A stretch of 64,000 bases of DNA from the NCBI RefSeq assembly GCF_020010925.1, contig NZ_JAGJBZ010000002.1, forward strand, positions 62,001 through 126,000, in the 5' to 3' direction. The stretch comes from Streptomyces griseiscabiei (GTDB lineage: Bacteria > Actinomycetota > Actinomycetes > Streptomycetales > Streptomycetaceae). Positions 17,055 to 26,277 of this stretch are shown here, in pieces (positions within the stretch are counted from its first letter, which is position 1; each line of letters starts with the position of its first letter). The notes beneath the pieces were generated by a model. That model had not been told where the DNA came from and did no database searches. It saw only the letters and a list, made by a program, of their open reading frames with translations. Position numbers and translations under genes: made by a program.

Positions 17055-18395
17055 ATGAGCCTGCGATCCCGTATCGCCGCCCCCGACGAGGGGGGCTCCG
17101 GACGCGAGGACGGACACCTCGTGGCCGTCTACCGAGCCAAGCTCCTCGAAGAGATCGACCTCGCCGAGATGTCGGCCCTCACCGCCGCCGACCGCCGCGC
17201 CCGCCTGGAACGCGTCCTCGGCCACATCATCAGCCGAGAGGGCCCGGTCCTCTCCTCCGCCGAACGCGGCCAACTGATCCGCAGGGTCGTCGACGAGGCC
17301 CTCGGCCTCGGCGTCCTGGAACCCCTCCTCGCCGACACCTCCGTCACCGAGATCATGGTCAACGGCCCGGACTCGATCTTCGTGGAACGAGGCGGCCGCG
17401 TGGAACAGCTCCCCCTGCGCTTCGCCTCCACCGACCAACTCATGCAGACCATCGAACGCATCGTCTCCACGGTCAACCGCCGCGTGGACGAGTCGAACCC
17501 CATGGTCGACGCCCGCCTCCCCACCGGCGAACGCGTCAACGTGATCATCCCCCCGCTGGCCCTCACCGGCCCCACCCTTACGATCCGCCGCTTCCCCCGC
17601 GCCTACACCCTCCCCGAACTCATCGACCTCGGCTCCCTCGACGAACAGATGCTGATGCTGCTCGCCGCCTTCGTCCGCGCCCGCTTCAACGTGATCGTCA
17701 GCGGCGGCACCGGCACCGGGAAGACGACGCTCCTCAACGCCCTCTCCGGCCTCATCCCGCCCCGCGAACGCATCATCACGATCGAGGACTCCGCGGAACT
17801 CCAGCTTCAGCAGGAACACGTCATCCGCCTGGAGTCGAGGCCCGCCAACATCGAGGGCAAGGGCCAGATCACCATCCGCGACCTGGTCCGCAACTCCCTG
17901 AGGATGCGCCCCGACCGCATCATCGTCGGCGAGGTGCGCGGCGGCGAGACCCTCGACATGCTCCAGGCGATGTCGACGGGCCACGACGGCTCCCTCGCCA
18001 CGGTCCACGCCAACTCCGCCGAGGACGCCCTCATGAGGCTCCAGACCCTCGGCTCGATGTCCGAGGTCCTGATCCCCTTCGAGGCCCTCAAGGACCAGAT
18101 CAACTCGGCGGTGGACGTGGTCGTCCAGCTCACCCGCTTCGCCGACGGCTCCCGCAAGGTCACCGAGATCGCCCTGCTCGTCTCGCACGGCCGCGAACAG
18201 TTCCGGATCGCCACGGTCTCCCGCTACGCCCCGGACCCCCTCGGCGCCGACCGCGTCGTCCACGGCCGCTTCGAGCATCTGCCGATACCCCGCCCCGTCG
18301 CGGAGAAGCTGTACGTGGCCAACGAGCCCCTGCCTCCCGCGTACGGCGTGGCCGAGGCCATCGACCCGCTCCACACCCGCCAGGCCATCGGATAG
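17055..18395 (+). CDS. cpaF: CpaF/TadA secretion ATPase
   Basis: The 446-residue product is the hexameric motor ATPase of the tad secretion system. An N-terminal domain (about 1-140) is followed by the CpaF core with '[18 protein letters not shown]', Walker A '[14 protein letters not shown]' (Lys223), '[11 protein letters not shown]', Walker B region '[20 protein letters not shown]' and the His box '[13 protein letters not shown]'. All catalytic motifs are intact. It powers pilin extraction and assembly at the membrane together with TadB and TadC, encoded immediately downstream. The start has GAGAGGAG upstream. Confidence 0.96.
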   Translation: MSLRSRIAAPDEGGSGREDGHLVAVYRAKLLEEIDLAEMSALTAADRRARLERVLGHIISREGPVLSSAERGQLIRRVVDEALGLGVLEPLLADTSVTEIMVNGPDSIFVERGGRVEQLPLRFASTDQLMQTIERIVSTVNRRVDESNPMVDARLPTGERVNVIIPPLALTGPTLTIRRFPRAYTLPELIDLGSLDEQMLMLLAAFVRARFNVIVSGGTGTGKTTLLNALSGLIPPRERIITIEDSAELQLQQEHVIRLESRPANIEGKGQITIRDLVRNSLRMRPDRIIVGEVRGGETLDMLQAMSTGHDGSLATVHANSAEDALMRLQTLGSMSEVLIPFEALKDQINSAVDVVVQLTRFADGSRKVTEIALLVSHGREQFRIATVSRYAPDPLGADRVVHGRFEHLPIPRPVAEKLYVANEPLPPAYGVAEAIDPLHTRQAIG

Positions 18396-18412
18396 CCCCG
18401 AGGAGGTAGAAC

Positions 18413-19453
18413 ATGACGCCGACCGCGACAGCCCTGTCAGCTCTGTCATCCCTGTCGACCGCGTCGCCCCGGGCGGCCCGGACAGCCACGGACCCGGGCC
18501 TGACCCTGGACAACACCACCCTCCTCGCCCTCGGCGCCACGATCCTCTGCGGCACCCTCGCCGTCGCGGGCGCGCACGCGTACGTCTCCGGCCGCGCCCA
18601 GCGCCAGGCCCTGGTCGACCGTCTCGCGGGCCACCAGGGCGGCCCGCCCCGCACGGCGGCGGGCCGTGTACGCCGCTTCACGGCGGTCGACCGCCGCCTG
18701 CGCCGCACCCGCCTCGGCCGCACGATCCACCTCCGCCTGACGACGACGGGACTGGACCTGACGGCGGGCGAGTTCGCCACCTACGTCGCCCTGGTCGTCG
18801 CGGCCCTGTGGCTGATCGCCGCGACCACCCTGGCCCCGTTCTTCGGCCCGATCGCGGCGGCGGTGGGCGTCTGGGCGGCGGCCATCTTCCTCAACTGGCA
18901 GCGCCAGAAACGCATCGAGGCGTTCATCAACCAGCTCCCCGACGTGGCCCGCCTCCTCGCCAACGCCACCGCCGCAGGCCTCGCCCTCCGTACGGCGCTG
19001 GCGATGGCGGCGGAGGAACTGGAGGCCCCGGCCGGCGAGGAACTGGCCCGGGTCGCCGACCAGCTGGCGCTCGGCCGCTCGGTGGACGACGCCCTCGGCG
19101 AACTCGCCGAACGCCTCCCCTCCCGCGAACTGGTCGTCCTCGTCACCACGCTCGTCCTGTCCAACAAGGCGGGCGGCACGGTGGTCAGTTCGCTCCGCAA
19201 CCTCACCCAGACCCTGGAGGACCGCAAAGAGACCCGCCGCGAGGTCCGCACGATGCTCTCCGAGGTCAACGCGACGGCCTTCACCGTCCCCCTCCTCGGC
19301 CTCGGCTCCCTCCTCCTCATCAACTCCTCGAACGACGGCGCCCTGGCCCGGGTGACCGGCTCCCCGCTCGGCCAGGCCCTGGTCCTGATCTCGATCGGCC
19401 TCTACACGGTCGGTTTCTTCGTCATCCGCCGCCTCGGCAAGATCGAAGTATGA
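18413..19453 (+). CDS. tadB: TadB-like inner-membrane platform protein (T2SS F family)
   Basis: The product is 346 residues, with hydrophobic segments near residues 30-50 and 120-155 and two near the C-terminus. The type II secretion F domain lies between (about 160-300), including 'PDVARLLANATAAGLALRTALAMAAEELEAPAGEELARV' and 'LVLVTTLVLSNKAGG' features. With TadC it forms the membrane platform on which CpaF acts. It starts 17 bases after cpaF, behind GGAGG. Confidence 0.92.
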   Translation: MTPTATALSALSSLSTASPRAARTATDPGLTLDNTTLLALGATILCGTLAVAGAHAYVSGRAQRQALVDRLAGHQGGPPRTAAGRVRRFTAVDRRLRRTRLGRTIHLRLTTTGLDLTAGEFATYVALVVAALWLIAATTLAPFFGPIAAAVGVWAAAIFLNWQRQKRIEAFINQLPDVARLLANATAAGLALRTALAMAAEELEAPAGEELARVADQLALGRSVDDALGELAERLPSRELVVLVTTLVLSNKAGGTVVSSLRNLTQTLEDRKETRREVRTMLSEVNATAFTVPLLGLGSLLLINSSNDGALARVTGSPLGQALVLISIGLYTVGFFVIRRLGKIEV

Positions 19454-19463
19454 GAAGGCCCCG

Positions 19464-19499
19464 GTGACCGACATGACGACGACGAGAGGGGCCCGGTGA
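19464..19499 (+). other. 11-codon micro-ORF at duplicated start region of tadC
   Basis: A 24-base stretch at 19457-19480 is repeated with few changes at 19489-19512, and each copy carries a G-rich Shine-Dalgarno-like run before a GTG. The first copy opens an 11-codon frame whose TGA overlaps the tadC GTG (GTGA). This could let terminating ribosomes restart on tadC. It may also be a chance product of a 32-base duplication. Confidence 0.45.
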
Positions 19500-20416
19500 C
19501 CGGCATGACGACATCGACGCCCTCCTTCCTCCCCCTCCTCCTGGCCCTCCTGACGGCGATCTCCGTGGCGGGCGTCGTCCTCGGCATCCGCATGATCCGC
19601 GCCGACGCGAAACTCCCCAGCGATCTGGCGCTCGCCCTGGAGGTGGGGGCCACCCGGGTCTCCAAGACCGGCTCGGCCGTGGACCGCCTCGGCATGCGCT
19701 TCGCGCCGCTCGTCCTGCGCCTGATGGGCCCCCGCAGGGTCGAGGCCAAACGCCGCCGTATCGACATGGCGGGCAACCCCGGCGGTCTCACCCTCACCCG
19801 CTACGCCGCCCGCCGGGCGGTCTACGGCTTCTTCGGCGCCTTCATGGGCCTGGTCTTCCTCACCAGCGACCGCCCGCTCTTCGCCGCGTTCACCTTCGCC
19901 TTCGGACTCCTCGCCGCCGACGCGGCGATCTGGCAGGCCGTCCGCGACCGCAAGGACGTCATCGACCGCACCCTGCCGGACTTCCTGGACGTCCTCGCGG
20001 TCGTGGTCTCGGCGGGCCTGGGCTTCCGGCAGGCGCTGGACCGGGTCGCGGAGAAGTACGAGGGCCCCTGGGCGGACGAACTGCGCATCACCCTGCGCCA
20101 GATGGACATGGGCGTCAGCCGCCGCCAGGCCTTCGACGAACTCCGCAGACGCAACTCCTCCGAGCAGGTCGCCCAGTTCGTCTCGGCCCTCCAACAGGGC
20201 GAGGAACTCGGCTCACCGATCGCGGAGACCCTGATCCAGCTCGCCGCCGACATGCGCCGCACCGACGCCCAGAACGCCCGCCGCCGCGCCGCCCGCACCA
20301 TCCCCAAGGCCACCCTGGTCACCCTGCTCTTCATGCTCCCGGCCACGATGATCCTGATCGCGACGGGCATGTTCCTGGGCTCGGGCACCAACTTCGGCGA
20401 CATCCTGGGCCGCTGA
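19496..20416 (+). CDS. tadC: TadC-like inner-membrane platform protein (T2SS F family)
   Basis: The product is 306 residues from the GTG at 19496, with ATG at 19505 as an alternative. One N-terminal membrane helix, a paired helix near residue 110-140, the F domain ('LPDFLDVLAVVVSAGLGFRQALDRVAEKYEGPW') and a final helix ('MLPATMILIATGMFLGSG') are visible. It is the partner of TadB. Its stop overlaps the start of the histidine kinase by one base (TGATG), so kinase and pilus genes are probably one transcript. Confidence 0.92.
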   Translation: MTGMTTSTPSFLPLLLALLTAISVAGVVLGIRMIRADAKLPSDLALALEVGATRVSKTGSAVDRLGMRFAPLVLRLMGPRRVEAKRRRIDMAGNPGGLTLTRYAARRAVYGFFGAFMGLVFLTSDRPLFAAFTFAFGLLAADAAIWQAVRDRKDVIDRTLPDFLDVLAVVVSAGLGFRQALDRVAEKYEGPWADELRITLRQMDMGVSRRQAFDELRRRNSSEQVAQFVSALQQGEELGSPIAETLIQLAADMRRTDAQNARRRAARTIPKATLVTLLFMLPATMILIATGMFLGSGTNFGDILGR

Positions 20417-21735
20417 TGAGAACCCGGCGCACACCCCCCACCCCGGCCCCCACCACCGGTTACCTCGCCGACGACGCCCCGCCCCCCGCCACCCTCCGCC
20501 TCCAGCTCAACGCCCTCCAGTCCCTCGCCCGCCAGACCTTCGCCGTCCGTCTGATCACCCTCACCATCGGCACCCCCTTCGCGATGGCCAACACCACGGA
20601 CGGCCCCCAGAGCCACGCCGTACTCACCGCGGCCGTCCTCGGCATCACCGTCTCGTACGCCATGCTCCGGGACTGGGACCGCTTCGCCCCCCGCCTCCTC
20701 GGCCACCCCACCCTGATGGCCCTGGACCTCCTCTTCGGCGCGGTCCTCCTGCTCACCGCCTCCCCGGCCTCCCCCCTCGCCTACGCCACGGTCTGCACCC
20801 CCCTCCTCTCCGGCCTCCTCTACGGCTGGCGCGGCGCCGGCGTCCTTACCGGCCTGCAACTCGCCGTCCTGCTCACCGTGCACCGCACCTGGGAACACCG
20901 TCCCGGCGCGGGCGCCAGCACCCTCCTCATCGCCGGTTTCTGTGTCGCCGCCGGCGTCATCGGCGTCACGCTGCGCAATCTGATGTTCCGCTTCGGCACG
21001 GCCACCCAGGCCCTCTCCGAAGCCACGTCCCGCCTCGCCGTCGCAGAGGCCGTGGAGTCCGAACGCGCCCGCCTCGCCCGCGAACTCCACGACTCGGTGG
21101 CCAAGACCCTCCACGGCCTGGCCCTCGCCGCCGACGCGCTCGCGACGACGTCGGACCGCCCCGACCCCGATCCGGCCCTGGTGAGGCGACAGGCCACCCT
21201 CGTCGCCTCCGCGGCCCGCCGGGCCGCCGCCGAGTCCCGGGACCTCCTCACGGACCTGCGCCGCCACACGGACCTGACGACACCGACGCCCGCCACGGAC
21301 CTCGGGGCCGAACTGACCATCCGCACAACGGACTTCACCACCCGCACCGCCCTCCCCACCCGCTTCACCCACACCGGCGAGGACCCCCCGCCCCTCCCGC
21401 CCGAGACGATCCGTCACCTCCTGGCCATCACCTCGGAGGCCCTGGAGAACATCCACCGCCACGCCCACGCGACCCAGGCGGAGGTGTCCCTGCGCGTCAC
21501 CCCGGACACCCTCCACCTCACGATCAAGGACGACGGCGTGGGCCTCCCGCCCGCCCTCACCCTCGACACCCTCGAAGCAGCGCAAGAATCCGGCCACTTC
21601 GGCCTGCTGGGCATGACGGAACGCGCGACCCGTACGGGCGGGGCCCTGCACCTGGGCACACCCCCCAAGGGCACGGAAGTGACGCTGACCATCCCCCTGC
21701 CCGTCTCCCTCCGACAGGAGGCCGCACATGTCTGA
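20416..21735 (+). CDS. NarL-type sensor histidine kinase of tad locus
   Basis: The product is 439 residues. Residues about 38-190 hold five or six hydrophobic segments forming a membrane sensor with little extracellular sequence. The HisKA_3 dimerisation motif 'ARLARELHDSVAKTLHG' carries the phospho-accepting His near residue 225. The GHKL ATPase follows with N box 'EALENIHRHAHATQAEV', 'IKDDGVGLP' and 'GHFGLLGMTERA'. It overlaps tadC and the response regulator, so it is translated with the pilus genes and probably controls them. The signal is unknown. Confidence 0.93.
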   Translation: MRTRRTPPTPAPTTGYLADDAPPPATLRLQLNALQSLARQTFAVRLITLTIGTPFAMANTTDGPQSHAVLTAAVLGITVSYAMLRDWDRFAPRLLGHPTLMALDLLFGAVLLLTASPASPLAYATVCTPLLSGLLYGWRGAGVLTGLQLAVLLTVHRTWEHRPGAGASTLLIAGFCVAAGVIGVTLRNLMFRFGTATQALSEATSRLAVAEAVESERARLARELHDSVAKTLHGLALAADALATTSDRPDPDPALVRRQATLVASAARRAAAESRDLLTDLRRHTDLTTPTPATDLGAELTIRTTDFTTRTALPTRFTHTGEDPPPLPPETIRHLLAITSEALENIHRHAHATQAEVSLRVTPDTLHLTIKDDGVGLPPALTLDTLEAAQESGHFGLLGMTERATRTGGALHLGTPPKGTEVTLTIPLPVSLRQEAAHV

Positions 21736-22477
21736 CCGGCCCCTCCGTGTACTCGTCGCGGACGACAACCCGGTGGTCCGCGCCGGTCTCACGGCCCTTC
21801 TCGGCACCCACCCCGACATCACCGTGGTCGCCCAGGCCACGAACGGCGAGGAGGCGGTGGACGAGGCCCGCCGCCACCACCCGGACATCGCCCTCCTCGA
21901 CGTCCGCATGCCCGGCACGGACGGCCTCACCGCCCTCCCCGAACTGGCCGCGATCTGCCCCGTGATGATGCTGACCTACAGCACGGAACCCGAGGTCGTG
22001 ACGGAGGCGCTGCGCCGGGGCGCGACCGGCTATCTCGTCCACGGCGAGTTCACGGCCCCCGAACTGATCCAGGCGGTACGGGACTTGCGGGAGGGGCGTC
22101 GCCCCCTCTCCCCGGCTGTCTCGACTTCGCTCGGCGTTTCCTACAAACCTTCACACGAACGTCACGATCACTCTTCGCAGCTGCAATCATCTATGACACA
22201 GTCGTCGAGGGCCCGTCCCACCTTCGCGTCCCGCCTGCACCGCCGCATCCTCGACCGCGCCAACCGCCCGTCGTTCGGCCTGAGTTCAAGGGAGGTGGAG
22301 GTGATGGACCTCATCGCGTCCGGCATGAACAACCGCCAGATCGCCGCCACCTGCTTCATCAGCGAGAAGACCGTCAAGAACCACATCAACCACATCTTCG
22401 CGAAACTGCACACCTCCACCCGCAGCGAAGCCATCGCCCACTGGCTGGGCACGACCCCCGAGGGGTGGCCCCGATGA
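21728..22477 (+). CDS. NarL/LuxR-family response regulator of tad locus
   Basis: The product is 249 residues and overlaps the kinase gene by 8 bases. The receiver domain (1-120) has the acidic pair 'VADDNP', the phosphorylation site Asp58 in 'LLDVRMPG' and the 'MLTYSTEPEV' Thr/Ser region. A linker of about 50 residues ('VSYKPSHERHDHSSQLQ') is longer than usual. The C-terminal LuxR HTH ('LSSREVEVMDLIASGMNNRQIAATCFISEKTVKNHINHIFAKL') binds DNA. It is the cognate regulator of the adjacent kinase. Targets may include the pilin promoter just downstream. Confidence 0.94.
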   Translation: MSDRPLRVLVADDNPVVRAGLTALLGTHPDITVVAQATNGEEAVDEARRHHPDIALLDVRMPGTDGLTALPELAAICPVMMLTYSTEPEVVTEALRRGATGYLVHGEFTAPELIQAVRDLREGRRPLSPAVSTSLGVSYKPSHERHDHSSQLQSSMTQSSRARPTFASRLHRRILDRANRPSFGLSSREVEVMDLIASGMNNRQIAATCFISEKTVKNHINHIFAKLHTSTRSEAIAHWLGTTPEGWPR

Positions 22478-22582
22478 CCCACCCCTCCACCGGAAGTTGG
22501 GCCCCCGGACCCACCCCCCGTACGTGCCGACTCACGTACGGTGATCCGGTTGGTGTCGGCATCGCGCGGGAAGGCAACCGCC

Positions 22583-22792
22583 ATGAAGGTGAAACACCGT
22601 TTCGAGACCTGGAGGACCACGGTCGTCTCCCGCATGCGGGGAAAGGACCGGGACGCGGGTGCGGGGTTCGTGGAGTACGCGGGCATCATGATCATCGTCG
22701 CGGGCATCTTCGTGATGATCGACGGGTTGGGGCTGGACGGGCTGATCTCGGGCGCGATCCTGGCAGCCGTGACCAACGTCATCGGCGGCTGA
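22583..22792 (+). CDS. Flp-like pilin
   Basis: The product is only 69 residues from the ATG at 22583, which has GGGAAGG upstream. A basic leader of 26 residues ends at Gly26, followed by Ala-Gly-Phe-Val-Glu31, giving the prepilin pattern of Glu at +5. The hydrophobic helix 'YAGIMIIVAGIFVMIDGLGL' follows. This is the likely major pilus subunit. A 105-base gap after the response regulator leaves room for a separate promoter, useful for making more pilin than assembly proteins. Confidence 0.8.
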   Translation: MKVKHRFETWRTTVVSRMRGKDRDAGAGFVEYAGIMIIVAGIFVMIDGLGLDGLISGAILAAVTNVIGG

Positions 22793-23397
22793 CAAGACCG
22801 CTCGACGACCGAGGGTCCACCCTGCCCATTTACGTCTGGCTGACGGCAATCCTGCTCTTCACGTCGTTGGCTTTCTTCGCGTTTGCCCAGGCGGCATCCG
22901 CCCGCAACGGTGCCCAGTCCGCAGCGGATGCCGCAGCGTTGGCGGCGACACAACAGGCCCGGGACGACCTGTTGTTGGACCTTGGGGACGCCATCGACGC
23001 AGGCGACGACTGGTTGGACTGGTTGGACCTCCCTGAGGGCGGGCTCCCCGGCGAAGGAGCCACGGCCGCAGCGCAGGCACTGGCTGCCGCGAACGAGTCG
23101 ACCGTCCTCGGAGGTGCCGCGCCGACCGAGGTCAACGGTTTTCCAGGCTTCCATGTAGAAGTCGAGACGGGCTACACCGTCGGTGAATCGATCATCCCCG
23201 GTACGGAGAGTATGACTGCTACGGCCGAAGCCACCGCAGTCATCCAGCCGCGCTGCGATTTTGCCCTGGACGCGGACCCCACGAAGCCCGTCTCGTTGGA
23301 CTGCGACGGCGAACTAGTGGACATCGACCCCGGAAACTTCGATCCGGACGACCTTCCCGACGCTTCTGTGATGTTCTCTGTGCGTCTGGCTGAGTGA
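22789..23397 (+). CDS. TadG-like pseudopilin, CTG start proposed
   Basis: The product is about 202 residues. The frame has no ATG, GTG or TTG near the expected start. The only plausible initiator is CTG at 22789, which overlaps the flp stop (CTGA) and gives LTRPLDDRGSTLPIY, the usual short N-terminus of TadG-like proteins. A hydrophobic helix ('IYVWLTAILLFTSLAFFAFAQ') precedes 'NGAQSAADAAALAATQQARD', a hallmark of this family in Streptomyces. The rest is an extracellular domain with two cysteines ('PRCDFAL', 'LDCDGEL') that could pair. It is translationally linked to the pilin gene. Confidence 0.75.
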   Translation: MTRPLDDRGSTLPIYVWLTAILLFTSLAFFAFAQAASARNGAQSAADAAALAATQQARDDLLLDLGDAIDAGDDWLDWLDLPEGGLPGEGATAAAQALAAANESTVLGGAAPTEVNGFPGFHVEVETGYTVGESIIPGTESMTATAEATAVIQPRCDFALDADPTKPVSLDCDGELVDIDPGNFDPDDLPDASVMFSVRLAE

Positions 23398-23406
23398 GAG
23401 GAAGCA

Positions 23407-24006
23407 GTGTTCATGGAGTTCCGGTACACCATGAAGGGCCGCGCGGCTCTGTCCACGGTGACGATCGCCACCGGGCTGGTTCTCACGGTGGCCGGCTGTG
23501 GTGGCGGAGGGGACGATGACAAGTCGTCGAACACTCAGTCTTCGTCGACGCCGTCCAAGGACAACGGAGACGACGACAAGCAGGAGTCACAGGCCCCCAC
23601 AACGAATTCAGTCCTGGCAGAGGTGAAAGCCGATGGCCTGACACTCAAAGTCACCTCAGCGGCCCGCGACGGAGGCGGCTTCGTTACGGTCGAAGGCACC
23701 GTGACCAACGGCACGGGCAAACCGTGGGTCGGAGCGGAATGGCGGGGCGACGAAAGCGAACTGGTCAAGAACGGCGGTTCGATCGCCGGTGCGAGTCTGG
23801 TCGACCAGACGGGTAGGAAGAAGTACCTCGTCCTCCGTGACACCGAAGGACGTTGTCTGTGCACGAGGTTCACCGGCGGTGTCAGGACCGGGGCGACCAC
23901 GGACTGGTTCGCCCAATTCCCCGCTCCCCCCGAATCCACCACCTCCGTAGACTTCCAGGTCGGCTCCATGCCCCCCGCCACCATCGAACTCTCCGAGGAC
24001 GAGTGA
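23407..24006 (+). CDS. Putative lipoprotein of tad locus
   Basis: The product is 199 residues from the GTG at 23407, with AGAGGAAG upstream; ATG at 23413 is an alternative. A signal sequence ends in the lipobox 'LTVAGC', and the lipidated Cys is followed by Gly- and Asp-rich, Ser/Thr-rich spacer sequence. Residues 75-190 form a beta-rich domain ('GLTLKVTSAARDGGGFVTVEGTVTNGTGKPW') resembling the immunoglobulin-like domains of surface lipoproteins. It is probably anchored on the outer face of the membrane near the pilus. Exact role unknown. Confidence 0.8.
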   Translation: MFMEFRYTMKGRAALSTVTIATGLVLTVAGCGGGGDDDKSSNTQSSSTPSKDNGDDDKQESQAPTTNSVLAEVKADGLTLKVTSAARDGGGFVTVEGTVTNGTGKPWVGAEWRGDESELVKNGGSIAGASLVDQTGRKKYLVLRDTEGRCLCTRFTGGVRTGATTDWFAQFPAPPESTTSVDFQVGSMPPATIELSEDE

Positions 24007-24008
24007 CC

Positions 24009-24668
24009 ATGGCTGCCCTGACCCCGCGAGCCGTCACGAAGGGCACGGCCACGCTCGGCGTGGCCATGGCCGTGCTGGCCACTCTGACGCTCACCACCCC
24101 GCCCGCCCTCGCCGCGGACGACCCGAGCGAACCCCCGGGCACGGTCACCACCTCCCCGCCCCCGGAGGTGGACGCGAACAGCCCGGGCCTGAAGCTCGCC
24201 CAGGGAGCCACGCTCGCCCCGGCCAAGGTGCTGGACATCAAGTCGGTCGTGGAGGACCTGGGCGGCGAGGAACGCCGGGAGGACACCAACGAGAACGTGA
24301 CGTTCGCCCTCCAGGCGGAGGTCCTCTTCCCGAAGAACAGCTCGAAGCTCAACCCGCAGGCCCGCTCCCGCATCCGGACGATCGCGGAGGAGATCAAGAA
24401 GCAGAGCGCGGGCACGGTCCGCGTCTTCGGCTTCACGGACAACCTCGGCTCGTACGCCCACGGCCTGACCCTCTCCAAGAAGCGCGCGGAGGCCGTCCAC
24501 GACCTCCTCGCCGGCGACCTGGGCGGCAACGTCACCTTCGAGGTGCGCGGCTACAGCGAGGACTACCCCATCGCCGACAACTCCTCCGAGGAGGGCCGCA
24601 AGAAGAACCGCCGCGTGGAGGTCTCCTTCCCCCGCACCACGACGGACACGAACAGCGAACAGAGCTGA
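24009..24668 (+). CDS. OmpA-family peptidoglycan-binding protein
   Basis: The product is 219 residues, starting two bases after the previous stop. A signal peptide ends near residue 36 (PPALAAD). A C-terminal OmpA/MotB-like domain spans residues about 95-210 with 'VLFPKNSSKLNPQARSRIRTIAEEIKK', 'VFGFTDNLGSYAHGLTLSKKRAEAV' and 'GYSEDYPIADNSSEEGRKKNRRVEV', including the peptidoglycan-contacting Asp and Arg positions. It would tether the pilus machine to the wall. It is the last gene of the locus; a convergent gene ends 30 bases later. Confidence 0.9.
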   Translation: MAALTPRAVTKGTATLGVAMAVLATLTLTTPPALAADDPSEPPGTVTTSPPPEVDANSPGLKLAQGATLAPAKVLDIKSVVEDLGGEERREDTNENVTFALQAEVLFPKNSSKLNPQARSRIRTIAEEIKKQSAGTVRVFGFTDNLGSYAHGLTLSKKRAEAVHDLLAGDLGGNVTFEVRGYSEDYPIADNSSEEGRKKNRRVEVSFPRTTTDTNSEQS

Positions 24669-24698
24669 CCCGACCCGCCACTGGACCCGCCAAGCCCC

Positions 24699-26072
24699 CT
24701 AGGCCCCGCCGCCGTGCTGCCCCACCCGCTCCCGTTCCCGCTCGTCCGCGTACGCCCGCAGCGACCCCACCACCGTGTTCGTGACCGCGACCAACGGCAC
24801 GGCCACCACCGCGCCCCCGATCCCCGCGACCATGCCACCGGCGGCGACCGACAGGACGACGGCCAGGGGATGCACCCGCACGGCCCGGCCGAGGATGAAC
24901 GGCTGGAGGATGTGTCCCTCGATCTGCTGCACGGCGAGCACCACGACCAGCGTCATGACGGCCGTGAACACACCCTGCGTCACCAGCGCCACCACCACCG
25001 CCAGCGCGCCCGAGACGACCGCGCCCACCAGCGGGATGAAGGCGAAGAGGAAGATGAACACGGCCAGCGGGACGGCCATCGGCACATCGAGGAAGTAGAT
25101 GCCGAGGCCGATGAAGATCGCGTCGATCAACGCCACTATCACCGTGCCGCGCACATACGCCGTCAACGTCTGCCAGGCACGTGGTCCGGCCGCCGAGACC
25201 CCGGGCCGTGCCGCCGCCGGCACCAGCTTCAGCGTCCACTGCCAGATCCGCTTGCCGTCGTACAGCAGGAACAGCGTGGAGAACATCGTCAGCAGGATGC
25301 CGGTGAGCGCCTCGACGAGGACGGTCACCCCCTCCAGCCCCGCCGAGGTGATGGTGTCCGTGTTGTCGCTGATCGCCTCGCGGAGGTTCTTCGCGATGTC
25401 GTTGATCTGGTTCTCGGTGACATGGAACGGGCTGTCGAGCAGCCAGCGCTGCAACTCGTCGATGCCGTCCTGGATCTGGTCGGAGAGGTCGTCGATGTTC
25501 TCCATGACCTGCCAGGTGACGAACCAGCCGATCAGCCCCATGACGACGAAGCCCAGGACGGCGGTCATCGCGGTGGCGAGGCCGCGCGGTACGCCGTACC
25601 GGGTCAGCCGCGCCACGGTCGGCTGGAGCAGCGCGGTGACGAGCAGCGCGGTGGTGAACGACAGGACCAGCAGCTGTATCGAGCTGATGACCCGCATCAA
25701 CACCCAGACGGTGCCCGCGAGAACCAGCAGCCGCCACCCGGCCTCGGCCGCCACCCGCATCCCCCAGGGGACCACCGACGCGGGTTCGGGCCGGGCGGAG
25801 TGGACCGCGACGGTCGCCCGCCCCCGAACCTCACCACTCGCCTCGGAGCCGGAGCCGGAGCCGGAGCCGGAAGCGTCAGGGGCAGGGCCAGGATCAGGGA
25901 CAGGAGTGGACCCGGACCCGGACCCGGACCCGCGGCCGGGTTCCGGCTCGGCCGCGGCACGCGGGCCCTCGGTCTCCGACTCGATCTCCGCCCGCCGCCG
26001 CTCCAACCGCTCGCCCCACCCGCTCAGTCCGGCGCCGAGCCGGCCGAGCCATCCGGGAACCCGCGACATCAT
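24699..26072 (-). CDS. AI-2E family permease
   Basis: The product is 457 residues from the ATG at 26072, with GAAGAGG upstream. The N-terminal 100 residues are cytosolic and contain Gly-Ser runs ('GSGSGSGS' twice) encoded by a GGAGCC/CCGGAC microsatellite at 25848-25930. About eight hydrophobic segments follow, with the AI-2E-type pattern 'LVLSFTTALLVTALLQP', a central soluble helix region ('IQDGIDELQRWLLD') and 'FIPLVGAVVSGALAVVVAL'. Members export various solutes or cations; the substrate is not predictable here. Confidence 0.9.
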   Translation of the reverse strand: MMSRVPGWLGRLGAGLSGWGERLERRRAEIESETEGPRAAAEPEPGRGSGSGSGSTPVPDPGPAPDASGSGSGSGSEASGEVRGRATVAVHSARPEPASVVPWGMRVAAEAGWRLLVLAGTVWVLMRVISSIQLLVLSFTTALLVTALLQPTVARLTRYGVPRGLATAMTAVLGFVVMGLIGWFVTWQVMENIDDLSDQIQDGIDELQRWLLDSPFHVTENQINDIAKNLREAISDNTDTITSAGLEGVTVLVEALTGILLTMFSTLFLLYDGKRIWQWTLKLVPAAARPGVSAAGPRAWQTLTAYVRGTVIVALIDAIFIGLGIYFLDVPMAVPLAVFIFLFAFIPLVGAVVSGALAVVVALVTQGVFTAVMTLVVVLAVQQIEGHILQPFILGRAVRVHPLAVVLSVAAGGMVAGIGGAVVAVPLVAVTNTVVGSLRAYADERERERVGQHGGGA

Positions 26073-26195
26073 CCGTCCTCTTCCCCCGTCGCCCCTGCTG
26101 GTCACCACTCCTCCCGGAGGCCGCGAATCCGCTGGTTCCTTTCGGTTCCTGCCTGATCCTGTCGTTTCCTCTGGGCGGCTCCGACCGTACATGCC

Positions 26196-26230
26196 CGAAG
26201 CCCCCCACCAAAGGACGGTGGAGGGCTTCG
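26196..26230 (-). terminator. Terminator hairpin after transglycosylase gene
   Basis: A 14-base arm (26196-26209) pairs with 26217-26230 with one mismatch and a 7-base loop. It lies 48 bases downstream of the transglycosylase-like gene and upstream of the AI-2E gene, all on the minus strand. There is no T-run, as is usual in this genus. Confidence 0.7.
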
Positions 26231-26277
26231 GAAGGTTGAGCGGCCGAGCGCGGCGGGGCACCCGGCGGGGAACCGGC

